Assembly (NCBI GenBank): GCA_937871985.1
Contig: CALMPB010000419.1
Coordinates: forward strand, 1-21,536
DNA: 21,536 nucleotides
DNA from: an uncultured Burkholderiaceae bacterium
Lineage (GTDB): Bacteria; Pseudomonadota; Gammaproteobacteria; Burkholderiales; Burkholderiaceae
Reading direction: 5' to 3'
The notes below the pieces were generated by a model. It was not told the DNA's origin. It did no database searches and was given only the letters and a program-made list of their open reading frames with translations. The position numbers and the translations under genes are program-made. Shown in pieces: positions 7,624 through 15,567 of this stretch (within the stretch, counting starts at the first letter, position 1; every line of letters begins with the position of its first letter).

Positions 7624-8904
7624 GTGGCTTCATTCAAGAAAAAAATCAGAACGCTACTTGCTGGCAATGTTTCCGCTCAGCTCATCCTCGCGTTAGGCTC
7701 CATTCCGCTCGCCCGCCTTTATACTCCAGACCAGTTCGGTATTTTTGGAGTAGTTCTCTCCAGCGGAATGATTCTTTCTCATCTAGCCACGTTGAGCCTT
7801 GAAAACACCTTCATGCTTAGTCGCAACCGCACAGTTCATGCGTCGGCACTATTTGCATTCTTAGGTAGTTTCATGCTGTTGGCAACCGGCATCCTCCTTG
7901 TCGGGCTATTCGTTTCAGGCAGAACCATTCATGGCACCGAGCTCTCCCTGGGTCTACTCGTAGCGATAATTTTTTCGACTTTCTTTTATTCGCTCTATAA
8001 AGTCTGCACCCAATATCAGCTCGCAATGGGTGACTTCAAGAGAACATCATCCTCAAAGCTTGTCCAAGCCCTTAGCATCGTACTGCTTCAATTGATTCTA
8101 TTCGGCGCCCAAAGCGGATTGATCCTTGGTTATTTATTTGGGTTATTCGTTTCCGTCGTAGCCATTTGGCCAAGGAGCATCCTTTCCCGTCGCCCCAATC
8201 GGTTGAAGTTTTCGGGCTTTCTTCGAAAGTATCGGAATTTTCCCTTTTATCACATGCCGGCGTCTTTTTTTGCGGCCTTGTCTTCGAATATCCTTATTTT
8301 CATACTTAGCTACCAATTCAATCTTGCTGCGGTCGGCCATTATCTGATGGCTCATCGCATCGTTTCCATTCCAATCACTTACCTCACCACATCGATTGGC
8401 CAAGCCTACTACTCTGAAATAACCAAGAACGACGCCAATGTTTCACAAATTACCGAAAAATTAGCGACCCGATCATGGTTATATGCTTCGCCAATCTTTC
8501 TAATTTTTCTACTTTTTTCAGAGATTGGGTTTCAGTTTTTTTTCGGAGATGAATGGCGAGAAAGCGGTCATATCGCTGCAATATTAGCTCCATGGCTGTT
8601 GATTTCTTTTGTTACCGGCCCTCTCTCGTATATATTTCCAGCTACCGGCAACCAAAGACTGGATTTCTTGCTGACAATCCTTATTTTTTCTCTTCGTGTT
8701 TCTGGCGTATTGCTTGGCGGATTGACTGGCAATTTTCAAATGGCGATCTTGGGGTTTTCTGCCTTTGGTTCACTTTCCTTGGCTATATACAGCTTCTTTA
8801 TTTTTAGAACTGCCGGCTCAGGCAAAGCGAAGAGCCTGAAGCTTTCATTTCTTCCACTTGCATTTTTTTGGCTTATCTATCTACTGGCCGAAAAATTTCT
8901 TTGA
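7624..8904 (+). CDS. wzx: Wzx-type repeat-unit flippase
   Basis: A 426-residue polytopic membrane protein with about 12 predicted hydrophobic segments spread along its length. The N-terminus KKKIRTLLAGNVSAQLILAL, followed by PLARLYTPDQFGIFGV (about 27-42), is the typical opening of MOP/Wzx-like polysaccharide transporters. A second hydrophobic bundle begins near residue 210 (MPASFFAALSSNILIF). It would flip undecaprenyl-PP-linked repeat units across the inner membrane. The start is a GTG (7624); the next in-frame Met is about 49 residues in and would remove the first helix, so GTG is preferred. It is flanked closely by the glycosyltransferase (27 bp) and the acetyltransferase (15 bp). The symbol is given by role; Wzx sequences are too divergent to name the substrate. 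Confidence 0.88.
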   Translation: MASFKKKIRTLLAGNVSAQLILALGSIPLARLYTPDQFGIFGVVLSSGMILSHLATLSLENTFMLSRNRTVHASALFAFLGSFMLLATGILLVGLFVSGRTIHGTELSLGLLVAIIFSTFFYSLYKVCTQYQLAMGDFKRTSSSKLVQALSIVLLQLILFGAQSGLILGYLFGLFVSVVAIWPRSILSRRPNRLKFSGFLRKYRNFPFYHMPASFFAALSSNILIFILSYQFNLAAVGHYLMAHRIVSIPITYLTTSIGQAYYSEITKNDANVSQITEKLATRSWLYASPIFLIFLLFSEIGFQFFFGDEWRESGHIAAILAPWLLISFVTGPLSYIFPATGNQRLDFLLTILIFSLRVSGVLLGGLTGNFQMAILGFSAFGSLSLAIYSFFIFRTAGSGKAKSLKLSFLPLAFFWLIYLLAEKFL

Positions 8905-8919
8905 TTTCTTCTTACGCTC

Positions 8920-9501
8920 ATGAACCAGAGATTAAAGACGAATATTCTTAAACTGGACAAACTCCTGCTGGGATGGCTCGTTCGCCTTCTCTATCCTCAG
9001 TATTTTCGACGGCCAGATTACAAGAGTTTTTTTTCGATCCTACTCAAGTACGGATTCTTGCAAAAAATCGTAGGCTTCAATCGGCGAGTTCCATGGCCAG
9101 TTCATTTCACATCGGTTGTCCTCGGCCACAAAAAAATCAAGAAGGGTCACGATTGCGATCCCGGCGACAATCTGGGGAACTACATTCAAGCCTTTAACGG
9201 CATCGTATTTGGGGACTACGTCGAGATTGGACCGGGAGTGAAAATCATTTCTGCCAACCACAGTGATGACGACATGCTTGTACCTGAACCGACTCGGCCT
9301 ATTCATATAGGCTCTCACGTATGGATTGGGGCGAACGCCATTGTCTTACCAGGAGTCTCCATAGGAGACAACGTCACTATCGGTGCGGGTAGCGTAGTTA
9401 CGAAGGATGTACCGGGCAACTGTGTCGCGGCCGGAAATCCTTGCAGAATTATTCGCATGAAGCAGCCTGCTGCCTCTATCGAGCGGGTAGAGGCCCGTTA
9501 G
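8920..9501 (+). CDS. Hexapeptide-repeat O-acetyltransferase (CysE/LacA/NodL type)
   Basis: A 193-residue left-handed beta-helix acetyltransferase. The N-terminal ~60 residues are helical and aromatic-rich. Hexapeptide coils run from about 95 to 175: IVFGDYVEIGPGVKIISANH (95-114, with H114 as the likely catalytic His), IGSHVWIGANAIVLPGVSIG, then TIGAGSVVTKDVPGNCVAAG. This matches the maltose/galactoside/NodL-like group common in polysaccharide loci, which O-acetylates a sugar with acetyl-CoA. It is the last gene of the left operon. The tail after PCRIIRMKQ (ending SIERVEAR) lies directly against the IS remnant, so the final ~10 residues may have been altered by that junction. The start is the ATG 15 bp after the flippase stop. 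Confidence 0.88.
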   Translation: MNQRLKTNILKLDKLLLGWLVRLLYPQYFRRPDYKSFFSILLKYGFLQKIVGFNRRVPWPVHFTSVVLGHKKIKKGHDCDPGDNLGNYIQAFNGIVFGDYVEIGPGVKIISANHSDDDMLVPEPTRPIHIGSHVWIGANAIVLPGVSIGDNVTIGAGSVVTKDVPGNCVAAGNPCRIIRMKQPAASIERVEAR

Positions 9502-10110
9502 GTGCCCGGCACGATAATGGCGTGCCCACGTCATGGTTGGGAGAACTGTGGCGACGGTCACGCAGACAGCTGCCAACCAAGTAACTCCCCCGTATGGCAG
9601 TCGATCGCCAGCGTCTCGACCGGCCCACACGCGGCAGCGGCCCTTTGATCAACCCCTTGATTACCTCAACAAACTGCGAATCGCGCTTCGGTGCCGACCT
9701 GACCGGCTTGTAGTAGACCGTGCGGCGCGGCAAGTCGAACCAGCGGAACAACTTAGCGATCAAGACGCTGATGCCTCGGCTTGCAGTCCCTGGCGGATCG
9801 TCTCGATCACTTCTCGCCCCCGTTCAGCAGGGACTGTCATTTTTCCCGCACGCAGCTCCGGCAGCTCTTCGATCTACGCCTTTTGCAGATACTTGAGCTG
9901 GCGTTCGTATTACTCGCATACGTCCTGCGGGTTGACACGCAAGGCATTCTCCATTTCCCGCTTGCTGTCATCCCCCCACTGCTCGCCTTCCGGGGGCGAC
10001 AGATCGTCTTGGCGGCTCGCCCCGGCAGCAGTAGTCTCGCCCTGAAGATGTCGAGCATCCGCACGCTCTTGCGCTTCGCTACCTAGTGTTTGATGCTGTC
10101 TTCCATCTTC
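9502..10110 (-). pseudogene. Decayed IS3-family transposase
   Basis: Read on the minus strand, scattered frames together give an IS3-type transposase in the expected order. Near 9955-9838 lie ALRVNPQDV, then YERQLKYLQKA, then IEELPELRAGKM. At about 9763-9690 lies IAKLFRWFDLPRRTVYYKP, the HTH just before the DDE domain. At about 9611-9564 lies LAIDCHTGELLGWQLS, the strand carrying the second region of the rve/DDE fold. Codons are interrupted by TAA/TAG where related transposases have Gln (before YERQ and before IEEL). At least one frameshift precedes IAKLF, and most of the region between the HTH and IDCHT is missing. No product is expected. Exact ends and terminal inverted repeats could not be set. 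It abuts the acetyltransferase stop on the left. Confidence 0.8.
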
Positions 10111-10286
10111 GTGCCTCTCGTCAATTTACATAAACCCCAAGGAGCGATGTTCGACAGCGTTACATCGGGCATGGACAAGCTCTACTTTGGGTCCAATGAT
10201 CGACGGGCATACTCAGAAATGGTATGCATCCCCAGGCTTTACCCTGCGCAAAGCTTGGCCAGGCTTCAAGCATCTTATTCGAGCAC
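10111..10286. other. Short non-coding stretch between IS remnant and lyase-like gene
   Basis: No convincing gene. A 48-codon frame starting at the ATG near 10147, with AAGGAG two bases before it, is too short and composition-neutral to call. No hairpin with a T-run was seen at the 3' end of the minus-strand gene at 10287. Confidence 0.5.
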
Positions 10287-12170
10287 TCAATAAGCGATAG
10301 GCATTTCATTGAAAACCTTTTTTTTCTTTGAAACATCTCCGGTAAAACCGGCAACGACTCCCAATTTTCCGGGCAATGCCGGGTTTTTATATAAATAACG
10401 AGTCCCAGATATTGTAAAACCACTCGTTGGCACTTCATCAACGAAAACTTCCATTGGGGAATGAAAATCTATATTTGTGAACTTCTCCTCTTTTAGGTAG
10501 AACACGAGAGCGGGATCACGTACATAATTTCTCCCAAGAAAATATACAACCCTGGAAGAAGCCGAATTGCAGGGACTAATCGCAACCTGGCCTGACGAAA
10601 GGAATTTATTTTCTTTTATTTCAATATATGATTCATATGCCGAATTACTATTTTCGTTACTTATGACAATAGAATTCCTGTTTTTTGGAAGGCCAATGAA
10701 ATCGTTCCCTACAATTATTACGTTCCTTCCATTTGCATTAATGAAAACTTCCACATCCTTGGCAGAGAAATTGCAATTTCTTATTATCAAATAATCTTCC
10801 GAGCTAGTTCCCGAATTCCTGTCCACGATAATCCCCTTAGCCAACGAGGCAGAAATTTCGAATTGACATGAAACGAACGAGACAACTCTTGGACCATTTT
10901 CTTTTTTTCCAAAGAAAAACAAATAGTCATCCTTGTAATCGTTGTTCGTTCTGAACTGACAACCGACGAAGAAGACACTGGAGGCATGTGAATAGTCTGA
11001 TATTCGAATAAGACTGCTGACCAGAAAATTCGAATTTGATATATTCGCCAGATATCCATTCATGTTGAAAAACACCAGAACATTGACATTTGACATGGTC
11101 AGCCAATGCTCGCCTCTCGCATCTGTTATGAAATCCGCCTCGGACACAGAAACATTGCTGATTGTGGTAAAACTCGGCGTAGCGACTCTTCCTTTGTCAA
11201 CATTCACCTCCACCTCAATGTTATGTGTAATACAGTTTATTAGATTTAATTTTGTGTAGGAGCATGTGATCGCAATGTCGCTACGGCTTCTTTTTCGTTC
11301 CCCGCCATAGAGTCCATCCACACTGATCCGGTTCACACATTCTACTGTCGATCCGCCTATATTTACACCGTCGGCAATCAAATTCGAAAAGAACAAATTC
11401 CTGATAATTACGCTATCAAATCCATTTATCGATTTCGGAAGTATCTGTATCGCGTGGCAATGTTCCAACGAACTGGGTCCGCCCAGAAGCTTATTTTCGG
11501 CCTCATTCATGTCGATGGTCAGGTCCGAGAACTCTATAGTGACTCCTTTTCTTGATCTGATCGAAAACATACATACAAAATCAGAGGAACATACACCTCC
11601 TCCCAGTTTCAATGTTGTTGCCGGCCCAGCTCCATATACTCTCAAAGAATTTTCTATATCTTCCAACAGAACCTGGGTTTTCCCTTTCTTTGCCAAAAGA
11701 TAGATACCTGCCGGGAAGTACAGCGGCAGTCCTCTACGAAAAGCGACCGAAGCCGCATTTTGAATAGCTGAACTGTCGTCGCTGTACCCATCGGATTTAG
11801 CTCCTGCCCACTTCACATCGACGATTTCCGCGGATCTCTCCCATCGCCCACGCACGCTATTTTCTATCGGACGGAAAACAAAAACTCCGTCATCATCGTT
11901 GGTACTGCTGGGCATCCACTGCAATAATCCACCGCCACCGTCGCCTGCTTGCCAATATCCCAGTAGCAAGACAATCATTCTTTTGTTGTTCGGGACGAGT
12001 TTACGCAAGGCATCGACATTCGTTACTTCAAAGGGGGAAACAAGAGAATTCCCCTCTTTCTGATCACCCGAATCAGAGGGGTTGGCTGGGCTCGCCTTTG
12101 TTTCGATAGACGTGGCAAAAAAGGCGGCAATAGCAGACAAGACCCCGGATATTAAATGACGGCGTTGCAT
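10287..12170 (-). CDS. Exported pectate-lyase/tailspike-like beta-helix protein, putative polysaccharide depolymerase
   Basis: A 627-residue protein. The N-terminus MQRRHLISGVLSAIAAFFA has an RR followed by a hydrophobic stretch and TKA-SP, reading as a Tat-like (RRxLI) signal with cleavage near residue 27. Residues 54-112 (DALRKLVP, GYWQAGDGGGG at 71-81, then GRWER) match the linker found before phage tailspike beta-helices. VKWAGAKSDGYSDDSSAIQ (119-137) and LPLYFPAGIYLL (148-159) are the signature start of a Pectate_lyase_3-type right-handed beta-helix. The rest is Asn/Ser/Val-rich repeats consistent with helix coils. A strong GGGAGGT lies just upstream (12174-12180). The gene is visibly more AT-rich than its neighbours and sits between degenerate sequences, suggesting transfer. 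Probable role: cleaving the locus's own or a related acidic polymer in the periplasm or outside. Substrate and catalytic residues are not assignable. Confidence 0.8.
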   Translation of the reverse strand: MQRRHLISGVLSAIAAFFATSIETKASPANPSDSGDQKEGNSLVSPFEVTNVDALRKLVPNNKRMIVLLLGYWQAGDGGGGLLQWMPSSTNDDDGVFVFRPIENSVRGRWERSAEIVDVKWAGAKSDGYSDDSSAIQNAASVAFRRGLPLYFPAGIYLLAKKGKTQVLLEDIENSLRVYGAGPATTLKLGGGVCSSDFVCMFSIRSRKGVTIEFSDLTIDMNEAENKLLGGPSSLEHCHAIQILPKSINGFDSVIIRNLFFSNLIADGVNIGGSTVECVNRISVDGLYGGERKRSRSDIAITCSYTKLNLINCITHNIEVEVNVDKGRVATPSFTTISNVSVSEADFITDARGEHWLTMSNVNVLVFFNMNGYLANISNSNFLVSSLIRISDYSHASSVFFVGCQFRTNNDYKDDYLFFFGKKENGPRVVSFVSCQFEISASLAKGIIVDRNSGTSSEDYLIIRNCNFSAKDVEVFINANGRNVIIVGNDFIGLPKNRNSIVISNENSNSAYESYIEIKENKFLSSGQVAISPCNSASSRVVYFLGRNYVRDPALVFYLKEEKFTNIDFHSPMEVFVDEVPTSGFTISGTRYLYKNPALPGKLGVVAGFTGDVSKKKKVFNEMPIAY

Positions 12171-12173
12171 ATG

Positions 12174-12180
12174 ACCTCCC
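12174..12180 (-). promoter_or_regulatory. Ribosome binding site of the beta-helix protein
   Basis: Minus-strand GGGAGGT is separated by three bases (CAT) from the ATG at 12170, a nearly perfect anti-16S match with a short spacer. Just upstream, AGAGCC-T-GGCTCT (12184-12196) forms a perfect 6-bp dyad in the presumed leader. Confidence 0.6.
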
Positions 12181-12196
12181 GCAAGAGCCTGGCTCT

Positions 12197-13150
12197 CGAA
12201 AAATATGCAGTTCGAATGTTTTCAGATTCTATGGGCCTATCGGGTTTTCGACTTCCGATTTCATTTAAGACTGGCAGCCATCCAGAACAGTTCCATGAGA
12301 CCCGCGGAATGGGATACCTGTGCGGTCAAAGGCCGTGTACGCCTTTGTGCGACGATAGACACAGAAACGGAAGAAAATATCGAGCGCTGCGCCAGCGGAC
12401 GCAAGAACGCAACGGTGCCAGGCGTCATCCATCGCAACACGACAGTGCTTGAGGCCGGCCGCTGGCGCCAGTTGTCGCTCTTCAGATCAAACTGCGGATC
12501 GCTGATGCCAGGTGAGCCACGAAGGATGCCCCCCGGGCCCACCGGCGAGAACCGAGGAGAATAAGCGCCAGCTCACCAAGCAGAAGGAGGGGCGTCGAAC
12601 GCTGCGGGAGCTGCACGGGAAAAGATCGTACTCCCTGCCGCAGGGGAAGTGGAGGTTATCAACACCAACCGCCAGCCCCCACGCCGAGGACTGCACGGTG
12701 TGGATCGCCAAGCCTTGCGGCGAATTCGATATGCCCAGCCCTGCGGTGTCCTTCGAGCCGATAAGACTCCGCCCAAGATCGATCCGAAGTACGTGACTCG
12801 GGTCAAGGTGACGATCAAGGACGCCCTCGTTTGGCTATCGGACTGCCCGCTCACCCGCTGGCGCTTGACAGGCTAATCGTGCGACACATGCCCCAGCTCT
12901 GACGGCTGCGGTGGATCGGGAAGCTGCCTGCGGCCCTACGTCAACCCCAGAGCCGAACAGTGACAGCCAGGCATGCTGACGGGGGTGTTTGTCTGCCATA
13001 CCCGACCATGAGGCAAGGCTTGCACCGCCAACCGCACTTTGGAACAGGTGAGATTGCTTCGAAATCCTGCACGACTACCGCAGGCGCGTGGATTGAAGAC
13101 ATCGGTTGCACTGGCAATTTGAGCTGTGCCGGTTCTGAGGAGTTATTGCA
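12197..13150. other. About 950 bp without a credible gene, degenerate
   Basis: Both strands hold only short open frames (the longest about 119 codons at 12205-12564 and 94-99 codons elsewhere). They overlap one another, carry no recognisable motif, and are Arg/Pro/Ser/Thr-rich as expected for out-of-frame reading of GC-rich DNA. Base composition differs sharply from the AT-rich gene on its left. It may be the remains of another mobile element or of lost genes of the right operon; I could not match it to a transposase family. No terminator or repeat array was seen. Confidence 0.5.
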
Positions 13151-14263
13151 TCAGTGCGAAGCTCTATCAACTGCATTCAAATATTTTTCTATGACGATTT
13201 TTTCGTCGAACTCTCTTTCCACCTTCTGGCGCCCTCTCTCTCCGAGAATTCTTCTTTGACCAGGAGGCATCTCTATCATCATTTGAATCTTATCGGCCAG
13301 GTCAATGGGATCTTTCACCTGACAGAGCAAACCGTTTATGGAGTCATCAACGACTTCACGGCAGCCAACAGCATCCGTTGTTATGATTGGCCTTCCCATT
13401 GATGCAGCTTCCAACAACGAACGAGGCGTACCTTCTCGATAAGAAGGCAGGACGACACAATCCGCTACTGCAATTTCAGACCGAACATCATCACTACTAC
13501 CTAGATATTGAACGAATCCATCATCAACCCAATTTTGCATCTGAGCTCGAGAAATTGCTGTTGGATTTTTTGCGTCCAAGAACCCCAGCAGGCAAAAATC
13601 AGCGGACAACCCTCTGGCCTGGATTATCTTTGCAGCTTCGACGAACTCTCCGACTCCCTTGTCCCACAGCATCCGGGCCACCAACAAGAAACGGGGCCGT
13701 GTGTTCTCAGGATAGGGTGCAAGAAAAAACTTCTCTAAATCCACCCCTGAGCCTGGCAAGAGATCCACCGCATTTTTCTTGACGACCCCGACTTCAACAA
13801 AATGTGCCAGATCATCCTTGTTCTGAAAAAAAACTTTCCATGATTTCTTTAGGGCCAAACCATACAGAAAGCGCACCAATGCCGTCAGCCACCCTTTTTT
13901 GATAAAAACAGCGCCCAATCCCGCAATATTATTGATTACGGGAATCCCCAAACTTCGGGCAGCGAGTGAACCATAGATATTCGGCTTGACCGTATAACCC
14001 AGAAAGACAGCGGGCCTCTCGCGACGCAGGATGGACCAAAACCTGAACAGCAAGAGGATATCCATGAACGGATTCTTCCCCTTTGAGTTCATCGGCAGAT
14101 CGACAAACCTACACCCCAACGCCAGCAATTGCTCGATGTATTTATCTTTGGGAGCAACAGCGACCACTTCGTAACCGTGATCGATGAAAGCACGAATCAA
14201 ATTTGCACGGAAATTAACAAGATTCCAGGTCGCATTCAAAGCGATGATTATTTTCTTACTCAC
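13151..14263 (-). CDS. GT4-family glycosyltransferase
   Basis: A 370-residue GT-B enzyme. The N-terminus ALNATWNLVNFRANLI (8-23) and GYTVKPNIYGSLAARSLGIP (89-108) are typical of the PglA/CapM-like GT4 subgroup that adds an early sugar to lipid-linked repeat units. The donor domain begins at FLLVARMLWDKGVGEF (192-207). The E-x7-E motif is intact at E277 and E285 in REGTPRSLLEAASMGRPIIT. The start is GTG (14261-14263), 12 bp after the polymerase-like gene stop; no better start exists nearby. It is the last intact gene of the right operon before the degenerate stretch. Being paired with the polymerase and export genes does not reveal its sugar specificity; a soluble or membrane-associated cytoplasmic location is expected. 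Confidence 0.88.
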   Translation of the reverse strand: MSKKIIIALNATWNLVNFRANLIRAFIDHGYEVVAVAPKDKYIEQLLALGCRFVDLPMNSKGKNPFMDILLLFRFWSILRRERPAVFLGYTVKPNIYGSLAARSLGIPVINNIAGLGAVFIKKGWLTALVRFLYGLALKKSWKVFFQNKDDLAHFVEVGVVKKNAVDLLPGSGVDLEKFFLAPYPENTRPRFLLVARMLWDKGVGEFVEAAKIIQARGLSADFCLLGFLDAKNPTAISRAQMQNWVDDGFVQYLGSSDDVRSEIAVADCVVLPSYREGTPRSLLEAASMGRPIITTDAVGCREVVDDSINGLLCQVKDPIDLADKIQMMIEMPPGQRRILGERGRQKVEREFDEKIVIEKYLNAVDRASH

Positions 14264-14275
14264 AAAATCTCGCCA

Positions 14276-15448
14276 TCAAGAATTTACGCTTTTTTCCGTT
14301 ATTGTCTTTCCAGTGTGAACATAGTGTCTGGAAATAGATGCCAGAGAAGCAGCAATGGCCACATAAAAAACCGTAAACCGCGTCCCGTTATGGGCAATCC
14401 CATAAACCATAGGAGGCAAAACCATGGCCGACCCCAGCCAGATCCCATACTTCTTCCAGGACTTCCAGGCCCAGTATCCCAGAAATACCAAATATATTCC
14501 GCCCCCGAAAAACCCGTAATTCACAAGATTCGCGGCCAGAGTGCTATGAATCTCATGCCCAACAATAGCAAAACTTCTGCCGTATCCAATCCCGAACAGA
14601 TACTCCAGAACATTGGCACCCGCATCGAAAAGTGCAAAGGTACCTCGCTCTTCAAGACTGTCATCGCTATCCGATCCAATGGATCGCAATCTCTGAGTAA
14701 TGAGCAGGTCATCCAGCTCCAAATAGCTCCCGGCAAAAATCACCATGATCGCCAGCAAGACGGCAAGGGTCAGTATTTTAAAGGACCAATTTGACTTGGA
14801 AAACAACGTGGAGAAAAGCAGGAAAAAAACGCCCAAGCCAATTGCTATGTTCGCTGCTTTCGACAGAGAGGATACAGACAAAACTCCAATCAACCCAATC
14901 ACCACGATTGATTGAATTGCATTGAGCATTCTATATTTAAAGAAAATCACGAAGAGACAAAATGAACATACCGAAAAATAGCCCAATTGATTTGGGTTAT
15001 TAAATGTCCCGATTGCTCGCTCGGTAACTTGAGTTCCAGTAAAATTCGTCCCCATGATCCACAGTCCGGCGACGGCAAGCAGCAACGCTGTGATATAGCC
15101 CCATTTCAATGGTGCGATTCCACCTTGCGTTTCCAGGCATGATCGAACCGACACCAAGACCACCAGATTGAACGCCAAATATGCAACTTCGCTCAGCCCC
15201 CCAGCCCCCGAACCTCCGACAATCGCCACGCACTCCCGAAACAATGCGAACAACATGAGCCCAAGAATCAACAGTTCGTGGGGTCTCAAAGATATTTTCT
15301 TGCTATATCCAAAAAAAAGAAATAGAGCAAAAATCAGAAGCAAGACGTGAGTCAGCTGTGGCAAACCCGAAGACCACAAATACAGCGGCAATGTGGCAAT
15401 CGAACAGAAAAATAGAAAACTCAACAGATATCGAGGGCTTGCCCGCAT
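14276..15448 (-). CDS. wzy: Wzy/O-antigen-ligase-like polymerase
   Basis: A 390-residue integral membrane protein with about 10-12 hydrophobic segments. A large periplasmic-type loop is present around residues 230-295 (LRSIGSDSDDSLEERGTF, then ANVLEYLFGIGYGRSF). The motif AIGTFNNPNQLGYF, near residue 145-160, and the 'LFGIGYG' plus 'HSTLAANLVNYGFFGG' blocks are typical of the Wzy_C/O-antigen ligase superfamily. In a locus with a Wzx-type flippase and Wza-Wzc, the likely role is polymerisation of undecaprenyl-linked repeats at the periplasmic face. A WaaL-type ligase is the alternative; context favours Wzy. The ATG start is clear. It is separated from wzc by 119 bp containing a strong hairpin, so it may be expressed at a different level. 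Confidence 0.85.
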   Translation of the reverse strand: MRASPRYLLSFLFFCSIATLPLYLWSSGLPQLTHVLLLIFALFLFFGYSKKISLRPHELLILGLMLFALFRECVAIVGGSGAGGLSEVAYLAFNLVVLVSVRSCLETQGGIAPLKWGYITALLLAVAGLWIMGTNFTGTQVTERAIGTFNNPNQLGYFSVCSFCLFVIFFKYRMLNAIQSIVVIGLIGVLSVSSLSKAANIAIGLGVFFLLFSTLFSKSNWSFKILTLAVLLAIMVIFAGSYLELDDLLITQRLRSIGSDSDDSLEERGTFALFDAGANVLEYLFGIGYGRSFAIVGHEIHSTLAANLVNYGFFGGGIYLVFLGYWAWKSWKKYGIWLGSAMVLPPMVYGIAHNGTRFTVFYVAIAASLASISRHYVHTGKTITEKSVNS

Positions 15449-15523
15449 AAGGCCAATAAATCGTCAGTTTAGTAATTTATAGCAACAACACTACAAGAAA
15501 AATTCACTTTACTCGTTACCGTA

Positions 15524-15552
15524 CGGAGAGCGCAGCCTATGTACGCTCTCCG
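15524..15552 (-). terminator. Stem-loop between wzc and wzy, possible weak terminator or processing site
   Basis: CGGAGAGCG (15524-15532) and CGCTCTCCG (15544-15552) form a perfect 9-bp stem with an 11-nt loop, 15 bp past the wzc stop on the minus strand. The nearest minus-strand T-run (TTTTTC) comes about 20 nt after the stem, so this is not a classical strong terminator. It could instead be a partial terminator or an mRNA-stabilising hairpin protecting the wzi-wzc part of the transcript. Confidence 0.45.
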
Positions 15553-15567
15553 ATTCATTCGTAAAAC

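Noticed and set aside
9533..10045. 170-codon plus-strand open frame over the IS remnant
   Set aside because: The minus strand holds recognisable transposase pieces in the right order, so the plus frame is incidental.
10090..10293. Small plus-strand frame with AAGGAG two bases before an internal ATG
   Set aside because: Too short, with poor RBS spacing and no motif, and it overlaps the end of the beta-helix gene.
12205..12564. 119-codon plus-strand frame and the overlapping frame at 12512-12796
   Set aside because: No recognisable family, several equally long competing frames, and a start inside the leader of the beta-helix gene; it looks like degenerate DNA.
14129..14794. 221-codon plus-strand open frame across the GT4/polymerase junction
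   Set aside because: Antisense to two recognised genes; no domain features.
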